Origin: Syncephalis fuscata
Lineage: Eukaryota > Zoopagomycota > Zoopagomycetes > Zoopagales > Piptocephalidaceae
Length of the DNA: 64,000 nucleotides
Direction: 5' to 3'
Assembly: GCA_025786725.1 (NCBI GenBank)
Contig: JAHLTZ010000045.1
Location: 87,724-151,723, forward strand
The translations under genes and the position numbers were made by a program. The notes under the pieces are model-generated. The model ran no database searches and was not told where the DNA came from. It saw only the letters and a program-made list of their open reading frames with translations. Below are positions 10,743 to 21,787 of this stretch, in pieces. Within the stretch, counting starts at the first letter, position 1, and every line of letters starts with the position of its first letter.

Positions 10743-10988
10743 CTACAAATGAGCAGGCATAATGGCTGATCCGGTTGCAACCCCAACGGCCGTGGAGCGC
10801 TGCCACGTGTAGCCTTGGAAAATCGGTGATCGATGAGCCGCACTAAACACTTGTTGATGATAGTGCGCCTCGATTTCTGGTGATGGATACGCGTTCTTTA
10901 ATGGAACAATAGCCATACGCGAGGCAAAGAAAGCTGGATGGAACCGAGCTGGGTCGGCTTCTGTGGTATAAAGAATAATACTCGTCAT
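10743..10988 (-). CDS. Hypothetical 81-residue protein
   Basis: ATG at 10986-10988, stop at 10743, no intron. Base composition rises clearly over the AT-rich flanks, and codon use resembles the real genes here. The protein is mostly hydrophilic with several His and Pro residues (FHPAFFASRM, YPSPEIEAHYHQQVF) and a mildly hydrophobic C-terminus (STAVGVATGSAIM) that could be a weak membrane segment. I do not recognise a family. It sits alone between transposon remnants, so it could be a small housekeeping gene or a remnant exon of something larger. Confidence 0.45.
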   Translation of the reverse strand: MTSIILYTTEADPARFHPAFFASRMAIVPLKNAYPSPEIEAHYHQQVFSAAHRSPIFQGYTWQRSTAVGVATGSAIMPAHL

Positions 10989-11473
10989 TAGCTATAACCA
11001 ACTAACGCGAGACTGCGCAATGACTATACGTCATCAGCAGCTGTCCAGGTAGACAGGCACTTGCCTTGACGCAATATAGGCGAAAGTAATTCCGAAGCAT
11101 TGCTAAATAACGACATACTGAGAATGGGAAATGGTAAAACGATTAGAGTAGAATGAAAGAAAAGAAAAAGGCTACGGTGATGTAATTGCTACATATTTCC
11201 GAGCATCATTGTAATGAAAACCACGCGGTTATGCACAACGATTATAATGGTTTTTAATAAAATTATTATAAATCAATTGCTTTTTACGTAAAAATTCAAC
11301 CCATTGTTAGCAATACGTTTGGTAATATGTATTATCCGGTTATTTTCAATTCTTTACAACAAAAAATAACACTAAACGATTCCTAATATTTTTTAAAACA
11401 CAAAGAAGCACTTATATTAACTACATGATTTACATTTAAAATAGAGAATTGCTACTGTTGATTAATTAGAAAG

Positions 11474-12235
11474 CTATTATACTTTGAGTCTCTAGCTTCA
11501 AACTGGGAACAAAAAGCTTCATAACTCAAATAAACCGTCAATCAACTTTTAATACTGAAAAGTGTTATTTGTTGAAGCAGTGTCACATCAACTCCGATTG
11601 AATTAGTTGAAGTTGAGCCAGTCCACACTATTTCAATACTCTATATCAGTGTTAATAAATGTTATAACATTTCGTGTTGCTTACAATAAAACATAATAAA
11701 TAGATAAATTATATTAATATGCTAATCCATATTATTGTTACTTTAAAGTATTCAAAGCATTATAATTGATACTTAATGTCATTCACCATCCAGTTCCATG
11801 TTCAATAGATTAAATGTTATTAAAAATAGGTATTTGATCACCAAATCATATTAAATATTAATAAATTCAACTCAATCGTATAATAATGCAGTTTATTTAA
11901 CTCAATTAACAAGTATTAAAATTAAAAGCTAAAAATGAAATGGTACACAGCATACATGTATATATATTGGTGCAACAATACTAACACATCAAATAGAACA
12001 ATTAACTAAATAATTATTGATATCATTGCTAAAGAGTGTAAGTTGTATTGAGATGTTTAAAATAACAGTTACTGATAAAATGTTATTTTACATTTTGTTT
12101 TATGGAAATGATAATGGACAACAATATTACGTTAATGTTTATTGTGAACGATGATTTAAACACAACCCAATTTAATTAAATCATTAGATTAATTGCGTAA
12201 AAAGATTTGCTGCTCTGAAGGATCAAAGTAGATGT
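11474..12235 (+). mobile_element. Short non-autonomous copy of the dispersed (Fanzor-linked) element
   Basis: The left end (CTATTATACTTTGAGTC) and the following 200 bp resemble the left ends at 18880 and 62847, including the shared words AATAAACCGTCAATCA and CACATCAACTC. The right end at 12052-12235 resembles the right ends at 20102 and 21327 (GTTTAAAATA, then TTTTATGGAAATGATAATG, then AAAGATTTGCTGCT). No coding sequence lies between. Read as an internally deleted derivative about 760 bp long. An inverted-repeat element overlaps its right half. Confidence 0.6.
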
Positions 12236-12415
12236 TCACTTTTAATTAGTATCGTACAACACATAATAATGTGCAATTTACTAACATTTAGTATGATCTA
12301 GTGATCAAATGACTACATTTAATACTATTCATACATTTAAATTGCGCATTTATTCTATTGAACATGGAACTGGATGATAAATGGCATTAGTTATCAAAAT
12401 ATAATACCTCAAATA
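11745..12415. repeat. Inverted-repeat (MITE-like) element
   Basis: The left arm at about 11745-11865 and the right arm at about 12285-12415 are inverted copies: CATCCAGTTCCATGTTCAAT on the left reads as ATTGAACATGGAACTGGATG on the right, flanked by further matching sequence. The same arm family reappears at 58730-59400. No ORF inside. Confidence 0.65.
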
Positions 12416-13278
12416 CTCTACAGTAGCAATATTACTAAAAAAAGAGCAAATTGATATGCATCTATTACGGCATAGACCTTTATTAAAAAATTGCAATGTC
12501 ACATTGATAAGCAGATTATTACACTGTGTATAAAATAGTACAACGTTATAAATGATGCATTACATTTGTCGACAAGAAAATTAATATTTTTGAATTCAAT
12601 CGTCATTGCAATAAATTATTATGCCACTAGATTTATTTACACTTCGATCTCTTATACATGTTGTATTTTCCTATTGTATTGGACACTTAATTGTAAGCTA
12701 GAACGCAACAAGTACCCCTCTTCTTACATTATGCTTATAATTTTTGTTATTATAAATGAAATACTTTCGCCATATGGTATGATTTTTATAAGCAGTGTAG
12801 TGTCTACATATTTACACTGTATCGATCATAAATCAACATATGATCTAAAAACTTGCCAATCCTTGTCCCTATCAATGCCACAACACGCCCAGCTGTTAAA
12901 TGTTATGGAATCTTACGGTATTTAATTTAAATATAACATAGTTCAATTGAAGCGTCTAACACTGTTATTTATTATAGGTACACGCACCAAAAACTGTTAA
13001 AGATCCAATACAAGCTACAGCAGGGCGGACAGTGAAATTGGAACTTGGTATTGGCATTCAAATTATATCTTCCATGTCAGTCTGGAGCGTATATTGAATC
13101 ATTATTGGTTCAGTGTTTGTCACAGGTTATTGCTGATAAGCTATAGCTGGTGCTTGTGACTCCAAAGGCAGGCGCTTGACGTTGGCGTTCACATAAACCA
13201 AAACGATTCGTTGCTTCGCTTTTCTTTTTGCTATTATTTCACGCCTTGTCTACAAGATTTATATGTCACAACAACAAC
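12416..13278. other. AT-rich intergenic region upstream of ADI1
   Basis: Mostly AT-rich. A run without stops at 12566-12925 encodes a hydrophobic, low-complexity peptide, lacks an ATG at its start and looks like composition rather than a gene. From 12975 to 13200 the composition is more balanced and probably holds the ADI1 promoter and leader; nothing else is recognised. Confidence 0.4.
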
Positions 13279-14051
13279 ATGCTTGCCTATTACTATAACG
13301 CGGACACCAATGAAGACCAACGTGGTGAGCACCAATATGTGCCTTCACGTCCCGTCACCATTGAACAGCTTAAAAGCGTCGGTGTGCTTTATTGGCGACT
13401 AGATTCCAGGGACCATATGGAAAAACTGGAAACCATTACTAAAGAACGTGCCTATAGCAATCGCGACGAGGTATGCTTAAATACATCTTATAAATACCAA
13501 ATACATTAACATTATTATTATTATTATTATTATTATTGATTTCTTTAAGATTGTCATCTCCCCAGATCGTTTGCCAGATTACGAGGAAAAGATTAAAATG
13601 TTCTTTAAAGAGCAAGTATTATTTATTGATAAACACATAAAATGTTAATCAAGCTATTTCCATTTAGACATTTGCATGAAGATGAAGAAATTCGTTTATT
13701 CTAGATGGATCAGGTTATTTCGATGTTCGTGATAAAGACGATGAATGGATTCGTATCTATATGGAACGCGGCGACCTTATTGTGCTACCAGCCGGTATCT
13801 ATCATCGTTTTACCCTTGATAATACCAACTTTATTCATGCTATGCGCTTGTTTAAAGATGTATGTATTCTAATGCTATAATTTATTGGAATACAACTAAC
13901 ACGTGTGTTATTAATTAATAGGAACCAAAATGGACAGCAATTAATCGGTAACTAATATCGTCTGTGCTAATATGATACTAATAGATTTAACAGACCTGTA
14001 GCTGACGAAAACACTTTTCGTGTAGAGTATTTGCGCACAATTCACACATAG
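13279..14051 (+). CDS. ADI1: Acireductone dioxygenase (ARD), methionine salvage
   Basis: Converts acireductone to the 2-keto precursor of methionine in the cytosol. Exon 1 (13279-13470) encodes [19 protein letters not shown], typical of ARD. Later exons give [13 protein letters not shown], then HLHEDEE with the metal-binding His/Glu residues of the cupin, [28 protein letters not shown] with the last metal ligand, and a final exon from 13994 ([13 protein letters not shown]) ending at TAG 14049-14051. Introns are short; the first contains an (ATT)n tract at about 13508-13537. One T is missing in a T run near 13700 (between EEIR and LDGSG), which breaks the frame in an otherwise intact gene, and the splice phase just before HLHEDEE is also off. 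The ATG at 13279 is chosen over the in-frame upstream start because it fits the family N-terminus. Confidence 0.92.
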
Positions 14052-14109
14052 TCGTAATAAATTGTTATTTGTCCTATTTCTTTTGCTTTTACTCTATTTG
14101 CTTTTCACA

Positions 14110-15099
14110 ATGACTGAACCACAACGTCACTGGACGCAGGAACAGCTTGTTTCCGACGCAGTATCCAAAAAGATATTGTTACTTGGTTGCATGAACAAGC
14201 ATCTAACGATGTAAGCTGCTTAAAGACAACATTCTACGTGACGCTTAACTTTGTCCAAGTTTTTAGTATTGCGTAAACTTAATGGACAAGTAAAGAACGT
14301 AGCAAAGACTCAGAGCAAAGACGCACTGATTGCTGCTTACGAAGCGCTGTTTGTAGAAAAGGCATTTCGGTAAATCAGCGTACTTTGATTGTCAAGTAAG
14401 ATCTAACCAGAGATTTGTATCCGCAACAGAGCAACAGACGAAACGCCGGCCGCTAAAGCCAAAAAGGCTGAGCCCAAACCCGATACTGCTGCCGCTAATG
14501 ATGCCGCTGCATCTATCACAGCTGTTGAGGAAGAACAAGGACCTCCCAAATACACCAAAGCCATACTGAAGAAGGGCGATCGAGTTAACTTTCCTAAAAA
14601 AAATGAGCTTGTATCAGTTTGGTAGGTAACGTTATAGCAGCAATAATAATAGATTAAATATTTTATCAATCATTGTAATATCTATCACTATTATTTGTTA
14701 TTAATATAGGTATAAAGGCACATTAGAGAATGGCACAGTATTTGACACAAATACAGAAAAGAAGCGAGGAAAAAAGCCTATTCCATTGAAGTTTAAAGGT
14801 TTGTAACGCTTCTGTCTTAATATACAATTTAGAATTAACACACCACACAACCATCCAGTTGGTACAGGCCGTGTCATTCGCGGATGGGATGAAGCATTGC
14901 TTACAATGTCCAAGGGCGAAAAGGCTCAATTAACCATCGAACCTGAATGGGCTTATGGCAAAAAGGGTGCGCCTGATGCAGGGTAAGTTACATTTAATAT
15001 AAAACGTAAAAATATCTTATATTGTTGTATACTTGTGTTTGTAGCATTGGTCCAAATCAACGGCTTATTTTTGAAGTAGAACTAGTTTCTATTGAATAA
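14110..15099 (+). CDS. FKBP3: FKBP25-type nuclear peptidyl-prolyl isomerase (BTHB + FKBP)
   Basis: The N-terminal exons encode a BTHB-like basic tilted helix bundle (HWTQEQLVSDAVSKK, then KLNGQVKNVAKTQSKDALI and YEALFVEKAF), and the C-terminal exons a complete FKBP domain (GPPKYTKAILKKGDRVNFP, VWYKGTLENGTVFDTN, GRVIRGWDEALLTMSKGEKA, EPEWAYGKKGAPDAG). The order matches animal FKBP25/FKBP3, which binds nucleic acids and chromatin proteins. The acidic Ala-rich linker is shorter than in animals. FK506-pocket residues Tyr, Asp, Trp (VIRGWDE) and Tyr (WAYG) are present. About five exons; one A is missing in the A run near 14170. This BTHB-FKBP architecture is not the usual fungal FKBP form, to my knowledge. 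The start lies at the ATG with the conserved QRxWTxEQL context. Confidence 0.92.
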
Positions 15100-15212
15100 T
15101 GCTAATAACGCTTTTATTTCAACTAATAAAAAACATTTACCATTTACTTTTTACTTTTTATTTTTTATTTCACGTCGTATCATTTTAAACTAAATACATT
15201 CTACTTAACACA

Positions 15213-16587
15213 ATGAATCAGCCACAGAAGCGTCGTCCTTTGGGATTGAAAAAGGCGTCAGAAAGTAAAAAAGCCAAGCAGGCTGAAGAGAACCAGGAAG
15301 AACAGACGGTGTGGCTGCAAGGCGGTGAAGAAGCCGACGACGAAGTGAGTGAAGCAGCGGTTCTTTTGAAAAATGCTGTTGCAATGTTAGGTAGGTTCGA
15401 CTATAGTTTGTTAAATAGCTTTATAGTAACTATTTTATAATTATTCATATACGATAGCGGATGACCCAGATAGAGCACAACTACTATTGCAAGGCACAGT
15501 CCATGAATGTGATCGTATTTTAAGAAACACAACGGATGCATCCCCACTTCCAGGTCGTTTCTATGCCACCTATGCACTGGCGCTGTGTGAACTTGGAGAG
15601 CTGTGCGCCAGTGACTCAATCGAAGAGTCCATTGGTTTCTTACAATTGGCGGATGATTTTGCGCAACAAGGGCAAGATATGACCGAGAACCAAGATACAG
15701 TGGATATCTATGAAACGTGTATTGCTAGTGGGCGTGTATCGCTTTCTCAAGTAAGCTAAATTGAAAATAAAACCATTGCAGATAGCTCACTAAATGTATA
15801 GGCACGTATAATTCTTTATCAAGCTGAACAGGAAAATGAACAGGGTTCAAATGATACGATTCCAGATGAACAATTGAATAATATTGACCAACTAGTTCAA
15901 AAAGCACATCAATACTTTACACAAGCCATAGAAGTAAAGGCTAAAACAAAAGATACGAATCCAACCGACTATACTGATGCAATACAACTAGCTGGTAGTC
16001 TACTGCAAACTCACGCAGACTTGCGAGATGATTGGAAAGGTCGCAATCAATGGAATACTTTGGCAATTACGCTATTTAAGACCATTGGTAAGCCAAGCTT
16101 ATAAGTATTTATTTGATTAATATAACCATTCAATAGAAACGAGTGAGGGTACAGCCTTAATTTGTCAAAGTATAGGTGCAGCATTTATGTCACAAGCAAA
16201 CTGGTGGCTAGAACGTCAAGACGACGACGATGAAGACGATGAAGACGATGAAGCCGCTAGTGATAAAGACAAGTCAGATGTTGGTAAAATAGTTGAATTA
16301 CTTCATAAAGCCGAAGCGAACTTTACACAAGCCAAACAATGGGCCGAAAAAGTCCAGAATCCATAACAACTGGCTCTATACTTGTACAATTGGCAGAATG
16401 TAGCATTAATCTTGGCAATGTTGCGGATACTGAAAATGATGAAGCAGCATGCTACACACGTGCAGCTGAATATCTTCAACAAGCCATTGGTTCTGGATAT
16501 TCTTTACCAGAACAACTATCTGCATTCCTAAAAGAATGGAATATGGATAGTGGTGATGATGATGATGATGAAAGTATGAGTGAATAA
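15213..16587 (+). CDS. ETT1: Ett1/Nro1-like protein
   Basis: The N-terminus (KRRPLGLKKASESKKAKQ) and the motif VHECDRILR are hallmarks of the fungal Ett1/Nro1 family: Ett1 promotes translation termination in budding yeast, and Nro1 controls oxygen-dependent degradation of the Ofd1/Sre1N system in fission yeast. The rest is helical, TPR-like repeat sequence with an acidic insertion (DDDDEDDEDDEAASDKDK) and an acidic C-tail (DSGDDDDDESMSE). Four exons: 15213-15390, 15458-15750, 15802-16087 and 16137-16587. In the last exon the frame changes near 16345 (after QAKQWAEK) by one missing base in an A run, and the family sequence resumes (ILVQLAECSINLGN). Which of the two family functions applies cannot be told from sequence. 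Confidence 0.88.
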
Positions 16588-17037
16588 ACCATTTTTATCA
16601 TATTAATTGACTATTTTCATTTATTTATTTCAATATACATTATGTATTGTAATTTAGCTAATTTTCTTTTTTATTTCTATATTATATTATATATTATTTT
16701 GGTATTTTTATTTAATTTACATCTTTTATTTATGTTTAAACAATAAAAAACAGTTTTTACATGGCGACTAACCTTGATAACATAAATTTAGTTGCTGTTA
16801 TCTTTATGCCACTAGATAGTTAATACTAGTGTATAATAAGGTTAACTTAGATAATAAATTCATAATAACTATAAGCAGACCTTTTCCAGATATGGATTAA
16901 GTAGACTATGGCCAATGTTCCGTGTTTATCGCTTGCCATCACACTTACACACTTCGTCATCACTCATTACTACTCTTTTACCTTACTACTTTTGCGTGGT
17001 TTATTCTTTACTAGCGTCGGTCGACTTCATCCACACG
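16588..17037. other. ETT1-ARP2 intergenic region
   Basis: About 450 bp. The first 270 are very AT-rich with AATAAA-like words (ETT1 3' end); the last 130 are pyrimidine-rich and form the probable ARP2 promoter and leader. No gene seen. Confidence 0.5.
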
Positions 17038-18686
17038 ATGGATGCATCTAAAACTTTAGTTGTTGATAATGGTACTGGTGTAAGTGCTAACCTACATACT
17101 TTAACGACATTGGTTAACACGTCTATACGTGCATACACGCACCACCTACTACGCCCTGCTTGTTTCGAGCTAGTTTGCCAAGGTAGGCTATGCCGGCTCT
17201 AACTTTCCCGAATTCGTCTTTCCGTCTGTCGTGGGCCGTCCTATTATTCGTGCTGAAGAGAAAATTGGCAATGTCGAGGTGAAGGATATTATGGTGGGCG
17301 ATGAAGCTGCCGCCTTGCGTAGTATTCTCCAAATGTCATATCCAATGGAAAATGGCATTGTTAAGAACTGGGAAGATATGTGCCATGTATGGGATTATAC
17401 ATTTAATGAAAAACTACGTATCGACCCAAAGGATAGTAAGATTTTATTGACCGAACCACCAATGAACCCGCTAAAGAATCGCGAGAAAATGGCCGAGGTT
17501 ATGTTTGAAGAGTATGGATTCCAGGGCATTTATGTGGCAATTCAAGCTGTATTGACCCTTTATGCTCAAGGTAAGCCATTAGATAATGGCATTAATTGTG
17601 ATCTTGTTCTAATAATAACAATTAAGGTTTATTAACGGGTGTGGTAATTGACTCTGGTGATGGTGTGACGCATATTGTGCCGGTCTACGATGGATTTTCT
17701 ATGCCGCATCTTACGCGGCGACTTGATGTAGCGGGAAGAAGCGTAACACGCTATTTGATTAAGCTGCTATTGTTGCGCGGATATGCCTTTAATCGAACGG
17801 CTGATTTCGAAACTGTTCGTCAAATTAAGGAGAAGTTATGCTATGTTAGGTGAGTAACATAGAAAATAAATAAACAAATAAATAAGCTATAGCATCAACG
17901 AACTACTTTATCTAGTTACGATCTTGACCTTGATCAAAAGCTGGCCAACGAAACTACTGTACTAGTAGAGAATTACACAGTAAGTTTATCTATGTTGTTA
18001 TTTATATATAAATACTAAATATGGGTATAGCTGCCAGATGGTCGAGTTATTAAAGTTGGATCTGAGCGATTTGAAGCACCTGAATGTTTGTTCCAACCTG
18101 AACTAGTTGATATCGAATCAGTGGGCATGGCCGGTAAGTCAATTGTAACAAATAGGGGACATAATTATAATAACTGTATATAATATATAATACAGAGCTA
18201 TTGTATAACACCATTCAAACTGCCGATATTGATATTCGATCTGAATTGTATAAGCATATTGTTCTTTCTGGGGGTTCTACAATGTATCCAGGTCTACCCA
18301 GTCGATTAGAAAAGGAAATTAAACAACTATATCTTACTCGTACACTTGATGGAGATATTGAGCGTCTTAAAGTAGGTTATTTATATATATATATATATAT
18401 AGAACGAGTATATTGATTAATATGATGTCATGATCATTTTTTTACTTATTAGAAATTCAAGGTACATATTGAAGATCCACCACGTCGTAAACATATGGTA
18501 TTCCTTGGTGGTGCCGTATTAGCCGATATTATGAAAGATAAAGATACTTTTTGGGTTACGCGACAGGAATGGCAGGAACAAGGGATACGAGCACTGGTAA
18601 GCACAAAAGCAATCAATAATAATAACAACAATACAATTAACACAATGAATACAATTTTTTAGGATAAACTCAGTCACAAAGCTTAA
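17038..18686 (+). CDS. ARP2: Actin-related protein 2 (Arp2/3 complex)
   Basis: Nucleotide-binding actin-fold subunit of the Arp2/3 complex, which nucleates branched actin filaments. Exon 1 (17038-17079) encodes [10 protein letters not shown], the first phosphate loop. Exon 2 from 17174 continues with [25 protein letters not shown] and [13 protein letters not shown]. Later exons give [76 protein letters not shown] and a short last exon (DKLSHKA) ending at 18686. These are Arp2 rather than actin or Arp3 signatures ([23 protein letters not shown]). Frame is maintained across at least seven short introns, and length matches the family. No anomalies. Confidence 0.96.
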
Positions 18687-18879
18687 TTAATATGGTTATC
18701 ATTATCCTAACTGCCACTAATACTAATGGTATTAACAACAGTAACATTAGTCAAGGTAAATGTGGATCATGCCAGTTGTCCACTCATCACTCATCATTAT
18801 CATCCGTAGAGCGAATAAAGTGCTTTCAAATTATTTCATATAAATTGGATTTATAAATAATCTATTAGTATTCTGGAGA

Positions 18880-20290
18880 TACTTCCCTTTGAGTCCCTAT
18901 CCTTAAAACGGGACAAAAAATTCATAGCTTGAACAATAAACCGTCAATCAGTTTTTACTACTGAGAAGTGGTTTGTTGTAGTGCTACATCAACTCCAATT
19001 AAATTAATTAGAAAATTAATCAACACAATTTCCAATATCCGATATCAGTGTTAATAAATGTTAAATAGTATTTCATGTTACTTACAATAGAATATTACAT
19101 TTAATTATGATGTTGATGCAACAGTGTCAGTTTGATTTCTTATACTAATAGATGGTAAGAAATCAGAAGGCCTTGGTTCACCACTGGCCATTGTACTGAA
19201 TATACTGTGCATGTTTCTGCTGGCATTAACATCGCACTATTTATTCATTCATATAAACTATTGGTCTATTGCTTCATCGTCTAGAATATGACTATGTTTC
19301 ATTATTTTAATAACGACGCTTTCTATGGCTACACTTGTCTTTAAGAAACATTGGCTTTGATTGTATTTCCTACTACACTCAGTAATTTATTGGTAGTATG
19401 TTTTATAGCAACAACTTTAGTATTAAATGGCTTTAATGTTTCTATTGTACTTTGACTCCCGCATTTTATTTATCCATTTCGTCATCTTTTCCTATCGCTA
19501 TCTTGTTGTTCTATTCAGTAATATATTATGTGATAATGTTGAATATAACAATATAAATAGCATGCGTATTTGAGCATCAATAAAAATGTTATTCAATTTC
19601 TGGTTTTTATTTCTCTTATTTCACATTAACATTTGTTCAAGTAGCATCAACGGCATGCCGTATATTCTGGTTACAACTGCCGCCACAAGATATTCATGGT
19701 GAAGACACTCAATCTATCATTATTGCATATGGTGGAGGTAATTTGCTTGATCAATGGTCGACAAATAAACTGCGCCTACCAAGTTGATATCAAAAATGCT
19801 CAAGAAAATGGTGAACATCAGAAATGCTAATTATTCTACCTTTTGTCACCATAGGCGAGTATCTTACAGCGTAAATGTGCCCAAAATGCAACATTAGAAG
19901 ATTGTAAAATAGAACAGACCATTTAGATGCAAGAAACCACACTGTGCATAGTAACAACAATAACAGCTGCGGAACGATATGGAATTGCAATCAATGGCTT
20001 TTATTAATATTTGATCAACCTTTCTACACATGGCCAACAACAACAATGATCAACCTCAAACATTTCAATGGAATCAAATAGTATGTTACATTATTTATTT
20101 AAATGTTTAAAATAGCAGCTAGTGATACAATGCTCCGTTACATTTTATTTTATGAAAATGGTAATGTAATGTACTAACATTAGTGTTTATTGTAGATGGT
20201 CATTTAAACGTAATTCAACTATTCAAATCATTACAATTGATTGAGTAAAAAGATTTGCTGCTTTGGGGATTAGAGTAGATAGTCAATCAA
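18880..20290 (+). mobile_element. Dispersed repeat element, copy 1 (left end, internal part, right end)
   Basis: From 18880 to about 20040 this is nearly identical to 62847-64000 for most of its length, apart from a diverged first 200 bp. It opens with CTTTGAGTCCC, and a second similar word (ATTGTACTTTGACTCCC) appears inside at about 19443, as if two left ends were stacked. A conserved run near 19642-19785 encodes TACRIFWLQLPPQD and IIIAYGGG; the same peptide is open in the other copy, and I cannot name it. The right end at 20102-20290 matches those at 12052 and 21327. The element carries no recognisable transposase of its own; its right-end match links it to the Fanzor remnant that follows. 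Confidence 0.7.
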
Positions 20291-20781
20291 TAATAAATTT
20301 AAATTTAAATATCAAGTGAAAACGAAAAGTGTAATAAAATGAGTTCAAATGACAAATAATAATTTAAATATAAATAAATTTAATCGACTTGTCAATTGTT
20401 CAAGTCTTTATAGTTAATCTCGTAAAATAAGCAATTTATTTGGCATTTTTGACAAACTTAATGTTCAGTTAATAAATAAATAAATAAAGGTTACTTTGTT
20501 GTAATTTGTTACGTTTATGCAATAAAAATAGTAATTACATTAATTTAAGAATTGGTCAGGGTAGTCAGGGATTGAAAAAAGCTTAAATATTTTATTGATA
20601 ATATTAGATGTCTTCTTATGTAGTGTTTTCTATGTAATGCCATATCAACACTTGGAACATTTAGTAGGTGAATTCTGCATTTTTATAATACAAAGAGCTG
20701 TATAATCATAATGATTATATTTTATGACACACTTTTTAAAAGCTGTGAAGTATGAATAATTATTTATATATAATTAAATAG

Positions 20782-21292
20782 TGATCCACCAAGAGAGAAA
20801 GAAGGATGGTGTCCAGCAAGATTACAAACAGCTGACAAAATGCCACTTATTGTATTCAGCGATGCAGTGTTTGACAAGCAGAGCAATGTATACAAGGGCC
20901 ATCGATCTGCTGTTGTCAACAGGTGCTGGCAAATGTTGAAACGACGAGAGCATCGTGGAGACCTTGTTGCCATTAAGATTGATGAGAATCTTTCTCTCAG
21001 GTAAGTATTTAATATAATCACTATTTTATTTAACAATTTAACAATTTAATAGATTTGTCATGTCTGTAAGGAAAAAAGTCTGATAGAAAAGATTGCTGTA
21101 AATGGTCATACCCATCACACCACCTTAGTCTGCCAAAACTGCCAGGTGGTGTGGAATCGGTATGTCATGGCAAGCAAAAATGTTTTCCATATCGCCGAAT
21201 CAATCTGGGATGGAAATGGCAGACCAGCTGAGTTTGCCAGACCATCTCAGGCCAGTACAATCATTGCAGAGAACGCGGGTTCGTCTCAATGA
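20782..21292 (+). pseudogene. Fanzor (eukaryotic TnpB-like) nuclease, C-terminal half
   Basis: Fanzors are eukaryotic relatives of the RNA-guided nuclease TnpB, carried by transposons. Two exon-like blocks (20782-21000, 21053-21292) separated by a GTAAGT...AATAG intron encode MPLIVFSDAVFD, YKGHRSAVVNRCWQMLKRRE, LVAIKIDE, then a zinc-ribbon pair CHVC...CQNC, then VVWNRYVMASKNVFHIAESIWDGNGRP. The order GD-loop, GHR, IDE, CxxC...CxxC, WNRDVxASxN is that of the Fanzor RuvC/zinc-ribbon C-terminus, and SIWxGxGRP is familiar from zygomycete-type Fanzors. The last RuvC aspartate of WNRD is Tyr here, and the splice phase before CHVC is off by one base, so the copy is probably dead. The N-terminal half and first RuvC Asp were not found upstream. 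A conserved element end follows 35 bp downstream. Confidence 0.72.
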
Positions 21293-21326
21293 GACTTTTC
21301 AGATTTTAAACGTAAGTTTTATTCAA

Positions 21327-21530
21327 ATGTTTAAAATAGCAACTACTAATACAATGTTCTGTTACGTTTAATTATATTTTATGGAAATGATACTGTTATT
21401 ACACTACATTAATGTTTATTATAAATAATGATTTGAACACAAATTAATCGAATCAAATTACTACGATCGATTGCGTAAAATGATTTGCTACCCCAGGGGG
21501 ATTAACATACAATTCAGTCAATATTTTATC
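21327..21530 (+). other. Conserved element right end after the Fanzor ORF (candidate guide-RNA region)
   Basis: About 180 bp resembling 12052-12235 and 20102-20290. Shared landmarks in order are GTTTAAAATA, TTTTATGGAAATGATA, TTAATGTTTATT, a GATTGCGTAAAA-like word and GATTTGCT. It follows the Fanzor stop by about 35 bp. In TnpB systems the guide RNA comes from the element end next to the nuclease gene, so this is the obvious place to look; the RNA role is inference. Confidence 0.5.
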
Positions 21531-21787
21531 GGCATTAATGGCATGAAATCTAACCGAATTCAGACCGGATGTTTATTAATTTTATTTCACAATATTAATA
21601 ACACCTTCTTTCCTTTACTTTTTCTCCTTCTTGGCTATTCTTTCTTTCTTTCTCTTCTCATCTACCACTTTTGTTTTCAGATTTAACATCTACAATCAAC
21701 TAGCATCTACAGAGTGCCGTTTTTATTGCTTTTGGTCGATAGAACGCACACCCACAAATATAAACATACAAAAAGTATAATTATATC

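Noticed and set aside
12566-12925. Hydrophobic 119-codon ORF as a membrane protein gene
   Set aside because: Starts at TTG, sits in AT-rich sequence, low complexity, no splice or codon support.
19790-19990. Minus-strand 66-codon ORF repeated at 63752-63952
   Set aside because: Conserved only because the whole element is duplicated; hydrophobic low-complexity product antisense to the element.
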